8,245 nucleotides of DNA. Source: Clostridiales bacterium (GTDB taxonomy: Bacteria; Bacillota; Clostridia; Oscillospirales; CAG-272). Of this stretch, positions 1 through 6,508 are shown piece by piece. The stretch is taken from contig DXYE01000114.1 in NCBI GenBank assembly GCA_019415985.1, forward strand, positions 1 through 8,245, written 5' to 3'. The position numbers and the translations under genes are program-made. A model generated the notes under the pieces. The model made no database searches. It worked only from the letters and a program-made list of their open reading frames with translations, and was not told the origin of the DNA. Every line of letters starts with the position of its first letter. Position 1 is the stretch's first letter.

Positions 1-78
1 ACCTTTTATATTAAATAAGACGGCAAACCCCAGCGAACCCAAAGCTACCAACAAAACGGTTAAAATCTGCTGCTGCAT
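1..78 (-). CDS. YjjB/ThrE C-terminal-type small membrane subunit, 5' end only
   Basis: Only the first 26 codons are in the window; the gene runs off the left edge. The visible peptide begins MQQQILTVLL and ends GFAVLFNIKG, a hydrophobic first membrane helix followed by the Gly-Phe-Ala-hydrophobic-Phe-Asn pattern common at the start of YjjB-like (DUF3815) proteins. I chose the ATG at 78-76 because a GAGGGG ribosome binding site (88-93 on the forward strand) lies 9 nt upstream; the same frame is open back to a TTG at 129 but without a better site. It follows the YjjP-like gene on the same strand with a 52-nt gap, the usual arrangement of split ThrE-family exporters, in which both proteins form one inner-membrane transporter. 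The family includes amino-acid (Thr/Ser) and, in E. coli YjjPB, dicarboxylate export; the substrate here is unknown. Confidence 0.7.
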   Translation of the reverse strand, partial: MQQQILTVLLVALGSLGFAVLFNIKG

Positions 79-130
79 AAACTCAAGCCCCTCAAAGAAA
101 ATTTTCGGAAGAAACGACGAATTTACCAAT

Positions 131-886
131 CTAAATACCAAACGGAATCAAAGTACAGGCAAATCCTACCGCAATGGCAATTGCTTTTAAAACAGCAGTA
201 CAGAGTCCGAGCAGCCCGGATATGATGTCGCCGCTGATCAAATCGCGCAAAGATGTTGTGAGGGCGAGGCCGGGAATCATCAGCATGATATTGCCTAGGA
301 TGATGCTGTGGATTGAGGATCCAAGGCCCGAACGTGTCAATAAAACGGCAGACAAGCCCCCGATAGCGGCACACGATATGGTGAGGATCATGGAATGCAG
401 TTCAATTCTTCTGCCCATGCGGAGAAGAAAATAAATCAATACGGCGCAAACAGCCGACGCAGCCGCATCGCTGATATTGCCGCCGAAAAACATGGTAAAA
501 ACTGCTGCCGTGAGGGTATATGCCGGATACAAAACCCACAGACTGTATCTTTTGTTCTGACGAATTACTGCAATTCGTTCTTCAAATTGGGCAACGTCCA
601 TGGGGGCGCTGCAAAGCTCTCTGGATAAAGCGTTGACCAGTTCCACCTGCTCCAGGTCTGTTTCATAGACTTTGATGCGGCGCGTTTGCGTGATGGCACG
701 GCCGTCCTCGGTTTTGACTGTCAAAATAATACTTGACGGTATCGTAAAGATATCGGTTCTTACGAACCCATATGCCCGGCACAATCTGGAGATGGTATCC
801 TCAATTCGGCCTACCTCCGCCCCTGAAACGAGCAGAATCTCTCCGAGGTCCAATATACAGGAGACTAGTTTTTCGTCATCGTTCAT
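131..886 (-). CDS. ThrE N-terminal-type (YjjP-like, DUF1212) exporter subunit
   Basis: A 251-residue membrane protein, normal length for the large subunit of split threonine/serine exporter (ThrE) family transporters. A soluble N-terminal part (about 1-115) carries the family signature SGAEVGRIEDTISRLCRAYG at 21-40. From about 115 on there are several hydrophobic helices, including a conserved stretch at 198-225 with GNIMLMIPGLALTTSLRDL and a following Gly-Asp...Ser-Gly. The frame stays open another 60 codons upstream to a GTG at 1066, but that extension is not family-like, so I start at the ATG at 886. Its nearest purine-rich site, AAAGGA, lies about 15 nt upstream, longer than optimal. The partner subunit follows 52 nt downstream, and a consensus promoter sits 330 nt upstream. 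Function as a small-molecule exporter is family knowledge; the substrate (Thr, Ser or a dicarboxylate) cannot be told from sequence. Confidence 0.88.
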   Translation of the reverse strand: MNDDEKLVSCILDLGEILLVSGAEVGRIEDTISRLCRAYGFVRTDIFTIPSSIILTVKTEDGRAITQTRRIKVYETDLEQVELVNALSRELCSAPMDVAQFEERIAVIRQNKRYSLWVLYPAYTLTAAVFTMFFGGNISDAAASAVCAVLIYFLLRMGRRIELHSMILTISCAAIGGLSAVLLTRSGLGSSIHSIILGNIMLMIPGLALTTSLRDLISGDIISGLLGLCTAVLKAIAIAVGFACTLIPFGI

Positions 887-1216
887 AGTTGTATAAAAGA
901 ATCCTTTCAAATCGTTACGCTGCGGCGGCTGAACTGAGGGCGTATTGGAGGTGATTCGTTCGGCGCGGCAGAAAAAGTCTGTCCGGACGGATGGAAAAAT
1001 TGAAAAACCGACGGTTTTCGATTGTGTACGACAAACGGCTGACACCGTAGTGAAAATCGGCGCCACAGTGCTTTGATTTGGGCAGAGGTTAGAAGTTGAA
1101 GGCCCATTCCATCATAAACAGAATCTTCCGCTGCCCTTTTCGGCGGTAATTTTGCTGCGTGGAATTCATTTTATTTTACTAAACATACACAAGGTTCGAA
1201 CAAAATGGTCCTGACA
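887..1216 (-). other. Long 5' leader of the ThrE-type exporter pair
   Basis: About 330 nt separate the predicted transcription start (near 1216) from the chosen start codon at 886. I see no tRNA and no T-box signature (no AGTA box or GGTGG-ACCGCG antiterminator). A short open frame of 26 codons (ATG at 1169, stop at 1089) lacks a ribosome binding site and is not rich in Thr or Ser codons. At 1004-1018 a small hairpin (AAAACC-GTC-GGTTTT on the minus strand) is followed by T-rich sequence; it is a weak attenuator-like element at best. Nothing else could be assigned. Confidence 0.35.
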
Positions 1217-1222
1217 GTTAAG

Positions 1223-1251
1223 ATCATAAAAGAAATACTCCGATTTGTCAA
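1223..1251 (-). promoter_or_regulatory. Sigma-A-type promoter for the ThrE-type exporter pair
   Basis: Read on the minus strand, a perfect -35 box TTGACA (1251-1246) is followed after exactly 17 nt by a -10 box TATGAT (1228-1223, five of six matches). Predicted start of transcription is near 1216. It lies downstream of the symporter terminator and points at the exporter genes, so it most probably drives them. Confidence 0.75.
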
Positions 1252-1380
1252 ATACGTAAAATTAAAAATAAAATTCTGAAATGATTTGATAGAACTATTT
1301 TACATTTCATTTCTTTAGGTTGCTTTTTTTACCCACAAATTCTATTATACCACTATTTAAGAAAATGCAAAAGGGGTTTA

Positions 1381-1424
1381 TAAAAAAATAGTAAATATAA
1401 AATACTCCGCGCTTGTGCGCGGAG
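1381..1424 (-). terminator. Probable intrinsic terminator of the AGCS symporter transcript
   Basis: A perfect 8-bp GC-rich stem, CTCCGCGC (1405-1412) and GCGCGGAG (1417-1424) with loop TTGT, is followed on the minus strand by the T-rich tail TATTTTATATTTACTATTTT and more T residues. The tail is interrupted rather than a clean U-run, so efficiency is uncertain. It lies about 250 nt after the symporter stop codon and before the next minus-strand promoter. No T-tract follows on the plus strand. Confidence 0.6.
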
Positions 1425-1673
1425 CGGATAAACTGCTGTTTGTGAACATAAAAGGGAACTGCAAGATTCATGAGAAGCTTAGCATGTTGCCTAATGAAGA
1501 GCATGACGAATATTACATGTATCTCGATGCGGGATATCGGGGGCAGGACAGCTTTTTATGACATACAGCAAAGGGGTTTGCCAATTGTAATCGGCAAAGA
1601 CCATTCGGCTGGCCGTAAAATCCATATCAAACATTGTAAATTTAAGCAGAGCTTGGGGGTATTCCCAAACACA
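1425..1673. other. Intergenic stretch with a possible broken open frame, no convincing gene
   Basis: This is the 3' region of the symporter transcript. On the minus strand there is only a short frame without a ribosome binding site. On the plus strand two frames adjoin: one, open from 1361, reads LPNEEHDEYYMYLDAGYRGQ and stops at 1559-1561. Removing one T from the TTTTT run at 1553-1557 joins it to another frame reading FYDIQQRGLPIVIGKDHSAG up to the symporter end. The joined peptide is protein-like in composition, but I recognise no family and see no start with a ribosome binding site. It may be a decayed gene or chance. Confidence 0.2.
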
Positions 1674-3104
1674 TCAGGTGCCTTTATTTCTTTTCTTCTG
1701 CGTGGTTACAGGGGAGGGATGCTTCGCTGCCGTACTCTTATCGGGAACAGTGCGTTTTTGACTGTGAATAAAATCAAAGGTGGGCTTTTTAATCTCCTTC
1801 ATCATGAGCAGAACGAAAGAGGTGTTGAGCAGCGTCATCGACATGGTGGAAAAGTCCGCAAGTTCCCAGATAAAGGAAGCGCTTACCTGTGCACCTAAAA
1901 TCGTCACGGTACAGAACAGAAAGCGGTAGACGCTACCGGCCTTGGGAGAAGGTACAAGAAATCGGACGGCCTCCAGTCCGTAGTATGACCAGCATACGAG
2001 CGTGGCAAAGGCAAAAAACAGTACGGAAATGGTAATCAGATGACTTGCTATAGGGCCAAAATACAATTCATATGCTTTGATGGTTAGGACGATCCCCTCA
2101 TACCCTTCTGCACGGAGCGTATCCCAAGACACGAGAATAACCAGCGCTGTCATGACACATAGAAGTACGGTATCAACAAATACTTCCACAATGCCCCACA
2201 GCCCCTGTCGGGCGGGGGAATCTGTTTCGGCGCCAGCATGTGAAATGGATGCCGTGCCGCAACCCGCCTCATGTGAGAAAACGCCTTTGGCTACACCGTG
2301 CCGCATGGCGGCGACGAGCAGTGCGCCGCTGAAGCCGCCGCCTGCTGCCTGCGGCGTAAAGGCTTCCTCCATGACGGCGATAAAAACAGACGGAAGCGCG
2401 GATAGATTTTTGAGAATGATAATAAGGGAAAAGATCACATAAGCTGCGCACATCAACGGAATGGCTCGCACCGTAAAAGCGGAGATCCTGTCCCGGCCGC
2501 CAAAAATCAGCAAAAAGGCAATCACGGTTACCGCAGCACCGGTCAAAAGCGGGGGCAGTTTCCAAATTTCGCGTGCTGAATCTGTCAGCGCCTGAATCTG
2601 TATCATGTTTCCAAGTGTAAAGGAGGCAAAGATACATAAAACTGCAAACAGGCAGGCACAATTTCTGCGAAGCCTGGGCGAGGCAGGGGATTCGGATATG
2701 TAATACATAGGTCCGCCATAGTATATTGTATCCTTGTCATTTTTAATAGATCTGCGATACCTGACCGCAAGAAAAATTTCGCAGTATTTAAGCAGCATCG
2801 TGGCAAACGCGGACAATACCATCCAGAAGAGAGCACCTCTGCCGCCGGCCGTCAGTGCGACGGCCACACCCACAATGTTGCCTACACCGAGTGTTCCTGC
2901 AAGCGCAAGGGTCAGCGCGCGGAACGGAGAGTATTTGCTGGTTTTCTGAGCTTCAGTCCGCTGAAACAGTGCGCGGCCGACGGTGAGCGGATGTGTAAAA
3001 CAGAAGAACCGGAGCTGTATGCAGATATACAGACCGGCCAGAAGCAGCAATATGGGAAAAACGGGTCCGAAAACAAAAGTATTGATCCATTCGAGAATTG
3101 CCAT
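1674..3104 (-). CDS. AGCS-family Na+/alanine (glycine) symporter
   Basis: A 476-residue polytopic membrane protein that would take up alanine, glycine or a related amino acid with sodium. Family marks seen: GTLGVGNIVGVAVALTAGG starting at residue 71 shortly before GALFWM, KYCE (106-109), GGPMYYI (130-136), FGGRDRI (201-207), the long conserved block GVFSHEAGCGTASISHAGAE (274-293) continuing to QGLWG and FVDT, and WSYYGL (372-377). The length fits the family (about 440-490). The last 40 residues or so are a hydrophilic, Lys-rich tail (TTQKKRNKGT) that looks variable and cytosolic. The start at 3104 puts the first helix where the family has it; its purine-rich site (AAGAAGGGA) is about 13 nt upstream, longer than optimal. 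The gene is divergent from groES and followed by a terminator-like hairpin, so it is probably monocistronic. I found no clear promoter in the 230 bp between it and the groES promoter. Exact substrate is unknown. Confidence 0.93.
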   Translation of the reverse strand: MAILEWINTFVFGPVFPILLLLAGLYICIQLRFFCFTHPLTVGRALFQRTEAQKTSKYSPFRALTLALAGTLGVGNIVGVAVALTAGGRGALFWMVLSAFATMLLKYCEIFLAVRYRRSIKNDKDTIYYGGPMYYISESPASPRLRRNCACLFAVLCIFASFTLGNMIQIQALTDSAREIWKLPPLLTGAAVTVIAFLLIFGGRDRISAFTVRAIPLMCAAYVIFSLIIILKNLSALPSVFIAVMEEAFTPQAAGGGFSGALLVAAMRHGVAKGVFSHEAGCGTASISHAGAETDSPARQGLWGIVEVFVDTVLLCVMTALVILVSWDTLRAEGYEGIVLTIKAYELYFGPIASHLITISVLFFAFATLVCWSYYGLEAVRFLVPSPKAGSVYRFLFCTVTILGAQVSASFIWELADFSTMSMTLLNTSFVLLMMKEIKKPTFDFIHSQKRTVPDKSTAAKHPSPVTTQKKRNKGT

Positions 3105-3338
3105 AAGTTGTAACCAGTCCCTTCTTGAGAATGTGAGACTTCAGCTGCCTTATTTTCAATGTCGTCGTTCTCATCCTTTCCTCGTTTTGTTTATGTATAT
3201 TAAGATTTACAGAAAGGTATACCTGCATATTTTTCTGCTTTTCGCACTTGATGCTCCAGTATGCTAACGCAAGTGTACGCATTTCCGGGAAAAACAGATG
3301 AAAAAATGTTAATTAACTGTTAAATATCGGAAAAAGAC

Positions 3339-3367
3339 TTGATTTTTTTCCAGCAACCTATTACAAT
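3339..3367 (+). promoter_or_regulatory. Sigma-A-type promoter of groES-groEL
   Basis: A -35 box TTGATT (3339-3344) and a -10 box TACAAT (3362-3367) are separated by 17 nt. Predicted transcription start is near 3374, six bases before the CIRCE operator. The upstream 3300-3330 segment is A/T-rich (TTAATTAACTGTTAAATAT) and could act as an UP element. Confidence 0.85.
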
Positions 3368-3379
3368 AGTAATCAGAAA

Positions 3380-3406
3380 TTAGCACTCAAACAAAAAGAG
3401 TGCTAA
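3380..3406 (+). promoter_or_regulatory. CIRCE operator (HrcA binding site)
   Basis: A perfect 9-9-9 inverted repeat: TTAGCACTC (3380-3388), nine-base spacer, GAGTGCTAA (3398-3406). This is the exact consensus of CIRCE, the operator of the heat-shock repressor HrcA. It lies just after the predicted transcription start, so HrcA would block initiation and the element would also sit in the 5' end of the mRNA. hrcA is not in the window. Confidence 0.98.
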
Positions 3407-3457
3407 CGACAAAAATTCAGATAAAATAAAATACTAAAGAGATGGAGGAAAATGAAC

Positions 3458-3742
3458 ATGACAATCAAACCCCTTGCAGACCGTGTCGTTGTAAAAATGG
3501 TCGAAGCTGAAGAAACGACAAAAAGCGGCATTATTTTAGCCGCTGCCGCAAAGGAAAAACCGCAGGTTGCGGAAGTTGTCGCTGTGGGACCGGGCGGAAT
3601 GGTGGATGGAAAGGAAATCGTCATGACTGTAAAGGTTGGCGATAAGGTGATCACCAGTAAATATTCCGGAACCGAAGTGAAATGCGACGGCGTGGAATAT
3701 ACCATTGTAAAACAGGGAGACATTCTGGCGGTCGTTGAATAA
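3458..3742 (+). CDS. groES: Co-chaperonin GroES (Hsp10)
   Basis: A 94-residue GroES, the usual length. It forms the heptameric lid of the GroEL folding chamber in the cytosol. Seen: the N-terminal strand MTIKPLADRVVVK, the mobile loop (about 16-32) with the GroEL-contacting hydrophobic tripeptide IIL at 25-27, the roof hairpin around VGPGGMVDGK (43-52), and the C-terminal half with VKVGDKVITSKYSG. Two ATGs lie close together at 3452 and 3458. The GGAGG at 3444-3448 is only 3 nt from the first but 9 nt from the second, and the second also gives the standard GroES N-terminus, so I use 3458. It is the first gene of the CIRCE-controlled operon, 91 nt ahead of groEL. The mobile loop has an Ala-rich run (LAAAAKEKPQ) where many homologues have more varied residues; this is probably neutral. 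Confidence 0.97.
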   Translation: MTIKPLADRVVVKMVEAEETTKSGIILAAAAKEKPQVAEVVAVGPGGMVDGKEIVMTVKVGDKVITSKYSGTEVKCDGVEYTIVKQGDILAVVE

Positions 3743-3833
3743 TCTCCGCTCCTCTGTACAGACCGCGTCGGCTGCGGCTGTCCTTACCTAAAATGAAAAC
3801 AAAATCACAAAAAATCATAAAGGAGAGATTGAC

Positions 3834-5474
3834 ATGGCAAAGGAACTTGTATATGGCATTGAAGCCAGAAATGCGCTGATTCGCGGCGTTGACAAATTGG
3901 CTGACACTGTTAAGATCACACTTGGACCGAAGGGAAGAAACGTTGTTCTCGATAAGAAATACGGTGCACCGCTGATTACAAACGACGGCGTCACCATTGC
4001 AAAGGAAATTGAACTGGAGTGCCCGCTGGAAAATATGGGCGCACAACTCGTTAAAGAAGTGGCCACCAAAACAAACGACGCAGCCGGTGACGGTACAACA
4101 ACGGCTACGCTCCTGGCGCAGGCTTTTGTCCGGGAAGGCATGAAGAATGTGGCTGCTGGTGCGAATCCTATGGTTATCCGCAAAGGTATTCAGAAAGCGG
4201 TCGACAAGGCAGTATCCTCCCTTGTCGCGAATTCGAAAAAAATTAACGGCACTGCGGATATCGCCCGCGTAGGAACGGTCTCTGCAGGCGACGAGGTAAT
4301 CGGCACACTGATTGCAGACGCTATGGAAAAGGTCACATCGGATGGCGTCATTACCGTTGAGGAGTCCAAGTCGGCGGATACCTACTGCGAGGTTGTAGAG
4401 GGCATGCAGTTTGACCGCGGCTATGTTTCTCCGTATATGGCTACAGATACCGACAAAATGGAAGCGATTATTGACGATGCATATCTTCTAATCACGGATA
4501 AGAAAATCTCCAATATTCAGGAAATCCTGCCGATTCTCGAAAAGATTGTCCAAGCTGGCAAGAAGCTTGTGATTATCGCAGAGGATGTTGAGGGTGAAGC
4601 GCTTACAACACTTGTGCTTAACAAGCTGCGCGGCACTTTCGTGTGTGCGGCAGTGAAAGCTCCGGGCTTTGGCGACAGAAGAAAAGAGATGCTCCGCGAC
4701 ATCGCAATCCTGACCGGCGGCGAGGTTATTACGGAGGAACTCGGCCTTGACCTGAAGGAGACCACCATGGATCAGCTTGGTCGTGCAAGACAGGTTAAAA
4801 TCAATAAGGAAAACACCATTATTGTTGACGGCGCTGGTTCTTCTGATGAAATCAAGAGCAGAATCAATCAGATTAAGGCGGCCATTGAGACGACAACCTC
4901 TGACTTTGATCGTGAAAAGCTCCAAGAGAGATTGGCTAAGCTTTCGGGCGGCGTAGCGGTTATCAAAGTCGGTGCGGCAACTGAAACGGAGATGAAAGAG
5001 AAGAAGCTGCGTATCGAGGACGCGCTCAATGCGACAAAGGCAGCCGTAGAAGAAGGTATTGTAGCAGGCGGCGGAACAGCTTATCTGAACATCATCAAGG
5101 ATGTGGAATCAGTTCTGGATGCTGTGGACGGCGATGAAAAGACCGGTGTTAAAATCGTTCTGAAGGCTCTGGAAGAACCGGTTCGTCAGATTGCCGAGAA
5201 TGCCGGATATGAGGGCTCTGTTATTGTCGATAAGATCATGTCGAGCGGCAAAAAGGGATATGGATTCGATGCATACAATGAGACTTTTGTAGACATGATG
5301 GAAAAGGGCATTGTGGATCCGACAAAGGTGACGCGCAGCGCTATTCAGAATGCGGCTTCCGTTGCTGCTACCATTCTGACGACAGAGGCTCTGGTAGCGG
5401 ATAAGAAGGAAGAGGAACCTGCTGCACCGGCTGGCGCAGGCGGCATGGGCGGTATGGGCGGAGGCATGTATTAA
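3834..5474 (+). CDS. groEL: Chaperonin GroEL (Hsp60)
   Basis: A full-length 546-residue group I chaperonin; it forms the double heptameric ring that folds proteins with ATP and GroES. Equatorial ATP-site motifs are intact: GPKGRNV at 31-37, the DGVT loop at 51-54, and GDGTTTATLL at 85-94 with the Mg-binding Asp86 (E. coli Asp87). The catalytic Asp is Asp396 within IEDALNATKAA. The family signature AAVEEGIVAGGG is at 403-414. The apical domain spans roughly 190-375. The C-terminus is the flexible Gly-Met tail GGMGGMGGGMY at 536-546. An AAAGGAG site (3819-3825) lies 8 nt before the ATG. It is transcribed with groES from the HrcA/CIRCE promoter and ends shortly before a strong hairpin. No residue looks unusual and there is no frameshift. 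Confidence 0.99.
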   Translation: MAKELVYGIEARNALIRGVDKLADTVKITLGPKGRNVVLDKKYGAPLITNDGVTIAKEIELECPLENMGAQLVKEVATKTNDAAGDGTTTATLLAQAFVREGMKNVAAGANPMVIRKGIQKAVDKAVSSLVANSKKINGTADIARVGTVSAGDEVIGTLIADAMEKVTSDGVITVEESKSADTYCEVVEGMQFDRGYVSPYMATDTDKMEAIIDDAYLLITDKKISNIQEILPILEKIVQAGKKLVIIAEDVEGEALTTLVLNKLRGTFVCAAVKAPGFGDRRKEMLRDIAILTGGEVITEELGLDLKETTMDQLGRARQVKINKENTIIVDGAGSSDEIKSRINQIKAAIETTTSDFDREKLQERLAKLSGGVAVIKVGAATETEMKEKKLRIEDALNATKAAVEEGIVAGGGTAYLNIIKDVESVLDAVDGDEKTGVKIVLKALEEPVRQIAENAGYEGSVIVDKIMSSGKKGYGFDAYNETFVDMMEKGIVDPTKVTRSAIQNAASVAATILTTEALVADKKEEEPAAPAGAGGMGGMGGGMY

Positions 5475-5506
5475 TGCCCCAAAATCAAGTAAGTTAAGAG
5501 TATAAC

Positions 5507-5549
5507 AAAGCGGCGGATACTTCCCTTTTAAGGAAGTATCCGCCGCTTT
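5507..5549 (+). terminator. Terminator hairpin after groEL
   Basis: A perfect 18-bp inverted repeat, arms 5507-5524 (AAAGCGGCGGATACTTCC) and 5532-5549, with a 7-nt loop. It begins 32 nt after the groEL stop. The U-rich part is just the TTT closing the stem, with no long U-run after it, and the A/T ends make it look equally plausible on either strand. It probably ends the groESL transcript and may also stabilise its 3' end. Confidence 0.8.
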
Positions 5550-5841
5550 ACGATCTGGTGACTTTACACATATTCAAGAAACGGTGCAATTCTTCTTTGA
5601 TAAGGCCTCTCTGTTATGAGCCGTAAGCTGACGGGTATTTGAGAGACAAATTATATTTTGCGTGGATAAAGGATTTTACAGCAATGGTGAATAGGCTTTA
5701 TCGGTCGGAGAGGAAGATGAAAACTTTACGTAAAGATACGGGTTTGGTTCAAATATGCTTACCTGTGTTTGTATTGATACGACGAAAGCTTTTCGTCAGA
5801 GTTCCGTGTCCGATTTTCTGATATTCGAGAACGGTTAGGGC
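5550..5841. other. Intergenic stretch, no convincing gene
   Basis: Between the groEL terminator and the end of darA I see no recognisable gene. A 60-codon plus-strand frame from a TTG (5639-5821) has no ribosome binding site and no family resemblance. Two short palindromes are present: CTTTACGTAAAG at 5724-5735, and a 7-bp hairpin GACGAAA-GCT-TTTCGTC at 5781-5797. The hairpin lies 45 nt beyond the darA stop on the minus strand but lacks a T-tract, so it is at most a weak 3' end signal for darA. Confidence 0.4.
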
Positions 5842-6168
5842 TCATATTTTCTCGAAGCGTTCGATGTTTAAAATAAATACCGTAGCGCCGCCGACCGTAA
5901 CTTCACCTTCCAGACTATTGTTGCGGAGTCCCCGGCCTAAAGATGCGGTACTGGGATTTGTCTGTGTTCTTGTGGCACAACAATCAGACAATATTTTTAA
6001 CACCTGGTCTTCTTCGCCGTCTTGAGTACCGATCAAAAAAGTAGTATTGCCCACCATTAAAAAGCCTCCTGTCGTGGATAACTTTGTCACGAAAAAGCCC
6101 TCTTTAGTGAGTGCGGCTGCGGCAATCGCACTGTCATCATTATTTACGATAGCAAAAATGAGTTTCAT
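5842..6168 (-). CDS. darA: Cyclic-di-AMP receptor, DarA/PstA PII-like family (DUF970)
   Basis: A 108-residue cytosolic protein that aligns by eye over nearly its full length, gap-free at the N-terminus, with Bacillus subtilis DarA (YaaQ), a trimeric PII-like protein that binds cyclic-di-AMP. Seen: MKLIFAIVNNDDS at the start, the signature VTKLSTTGGFLMVGNTTFLIG at about 27-47 (Thr28, Phe36 and Asn41 conserved), and VGGATVFILNIERF (92-105) at the end, strands that help build the ligand site. The middle loop (about 66-88, TRTQTNPSTASLGRG and on) is family-like in length but divergent, as usual. The ribosome binding site AAAGGAG lies about 12 nt upstream. The downstream target of DarA is not established in most bacteria. 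In many Bacillota it sits near tmk and holB; here it is alone, downstream of the DUF1854 gene and of a candidate regulatory RNA, with no clear promoter of its own closer than 6509-6538. Confidence 0.93.
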   Translation of the reverse strand: MKLIFAIVNNDDSAIAAAALTKEGFFVTKLSTTGGFLMVGNTTFLIGTQDGEEDQVLKILSDCCATRTQTNPSTASLGRGLRNNSLEGEVTVGGATVFILNIERFEKI

Positions 6169-6309
6169 GGGACAATAATACTCCTTTCAATCAGTAATAT
6201 TTAGTAAATCCAACGGTATTTACACGCTTTCAAGCTTTAATGGCAGAAAACGAAATTAAATAAAAATGCCGAATATGCATACAAAAAAACAAAAAACGAA
6301 TATATCAAT

Positions 6310-6344
6310 AAAAAAACCAGCCTTGTTGGTATATCCCAAAAGGC
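6310..6344 (-). terminator. Intrinsic terminator inside the darA upstream region
   Basis: On the minus strand, GCCTTTTGG (6344-6336), loop GATATA, then CCAACAAGGC (6329-6320) form a 9-bp stem with one bulged C. TGG and seven T residues (6316-6310) follow, a classic stem plus U-run. It is about 140 nt before the darA start and about 190 nt after the promoter at 6509-6538, so it either ends a small RNA or acts as an attenuator in the darA leader. Confidence 0.75.
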
Positions 6345-6503
6345 AATACACGCCCCGCCGCTATACGGTGATGCGGATGTATACCGTGTCACGATAGTAT
6401 AACTTTCAAATGAACTACATGAGAAAACTGATGTTTGAACTCACTGCACTTATTCTAACCCATTTTTGGAATCGATTACATAAGGAAAATTTTGAATTTG
6501 TTG
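6310..6503 (-). ncRNA. Candidate structured RNA: small RNA or attenuating leader of darA
   Basis: Bounded by a strong promoter and an intrinsic terminator on the minus strand, with no coding potential that I can see. Helices found by eye (RNA sense): UUCAA/UUGAA enclosing ACAU/AUGU in the 5' half; a hairpin UAUAC (6401-6397) with GUAUA (6384-6380) capped by CGU-GAC-ACG; and CCGC (6376-6373) with GCGG (6361-6358). A competing long-range helix pairs GGUAUACA (6385-6378) with UGUAUUGCC (6350-6342, one bulged U). This helix uses the same GUAUA as the second hairpin, and its GCC end is also the first three bases of the terminator stem, so the states exclude each other. It does not carry the conserved GGACGGAGGAACC-like core I expect of ydaO cyclic-di-AMP riboswitches, nor T-box, SRP or 6S signatures as I know them. 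Identity unknown; folding is a hand prediction. Confidence 0.5.
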
Positions 6504-6508
6504 CCCTT

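Noticed and set aside
131..1066. A 311-residue version of the ThrE-type protein starting at a GTG at 1066.
   Set aside because: The first 60 residues are not family-like, and the ATG at 886 gives the normal length and N-terminus; the upstream frame is probably just open by chance in the leader.
3452..3742. GroES starting at the first ATG (3452), adding Met-Asn.
   Set aside because: The GGAGG site is only 3 nt away from that ATG; the ATG at 3458 has 9 nt spacing and yields the standard MTIKPL start.
4488..4925. A 145-codon minus-strand frame inside groEL, and similar frames opposite groES and the symporter.
   Set aside because: These lie antisense to strongly conserved genes with intact motifs and have no family resemblance; they are frame shadows.
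5507..5549. The large inverted repeat after groEL as a mobile-element end or attachment site.
   Set aside because: It is one hairpin with a 7-nt loop directly behind groEL and no transposase or second copy in the window; a terminator explains it.
5639..5821. A 60-codon plus-strand frame after groEL.
   Set aside because: TTG start without a ribosome binding site, no recognisable family; likely chance.
6310..6503. Assignment of the darA upstream RNA to the ydaO cyclic-di-AMP riboswitch, T-box, SRP RNA or 6S RNA.
   Set aside because: The conserved cores I know for these classes are not present; proximity to a cyclic-di-AMP receptor alone is not evidence for the ydaO class.
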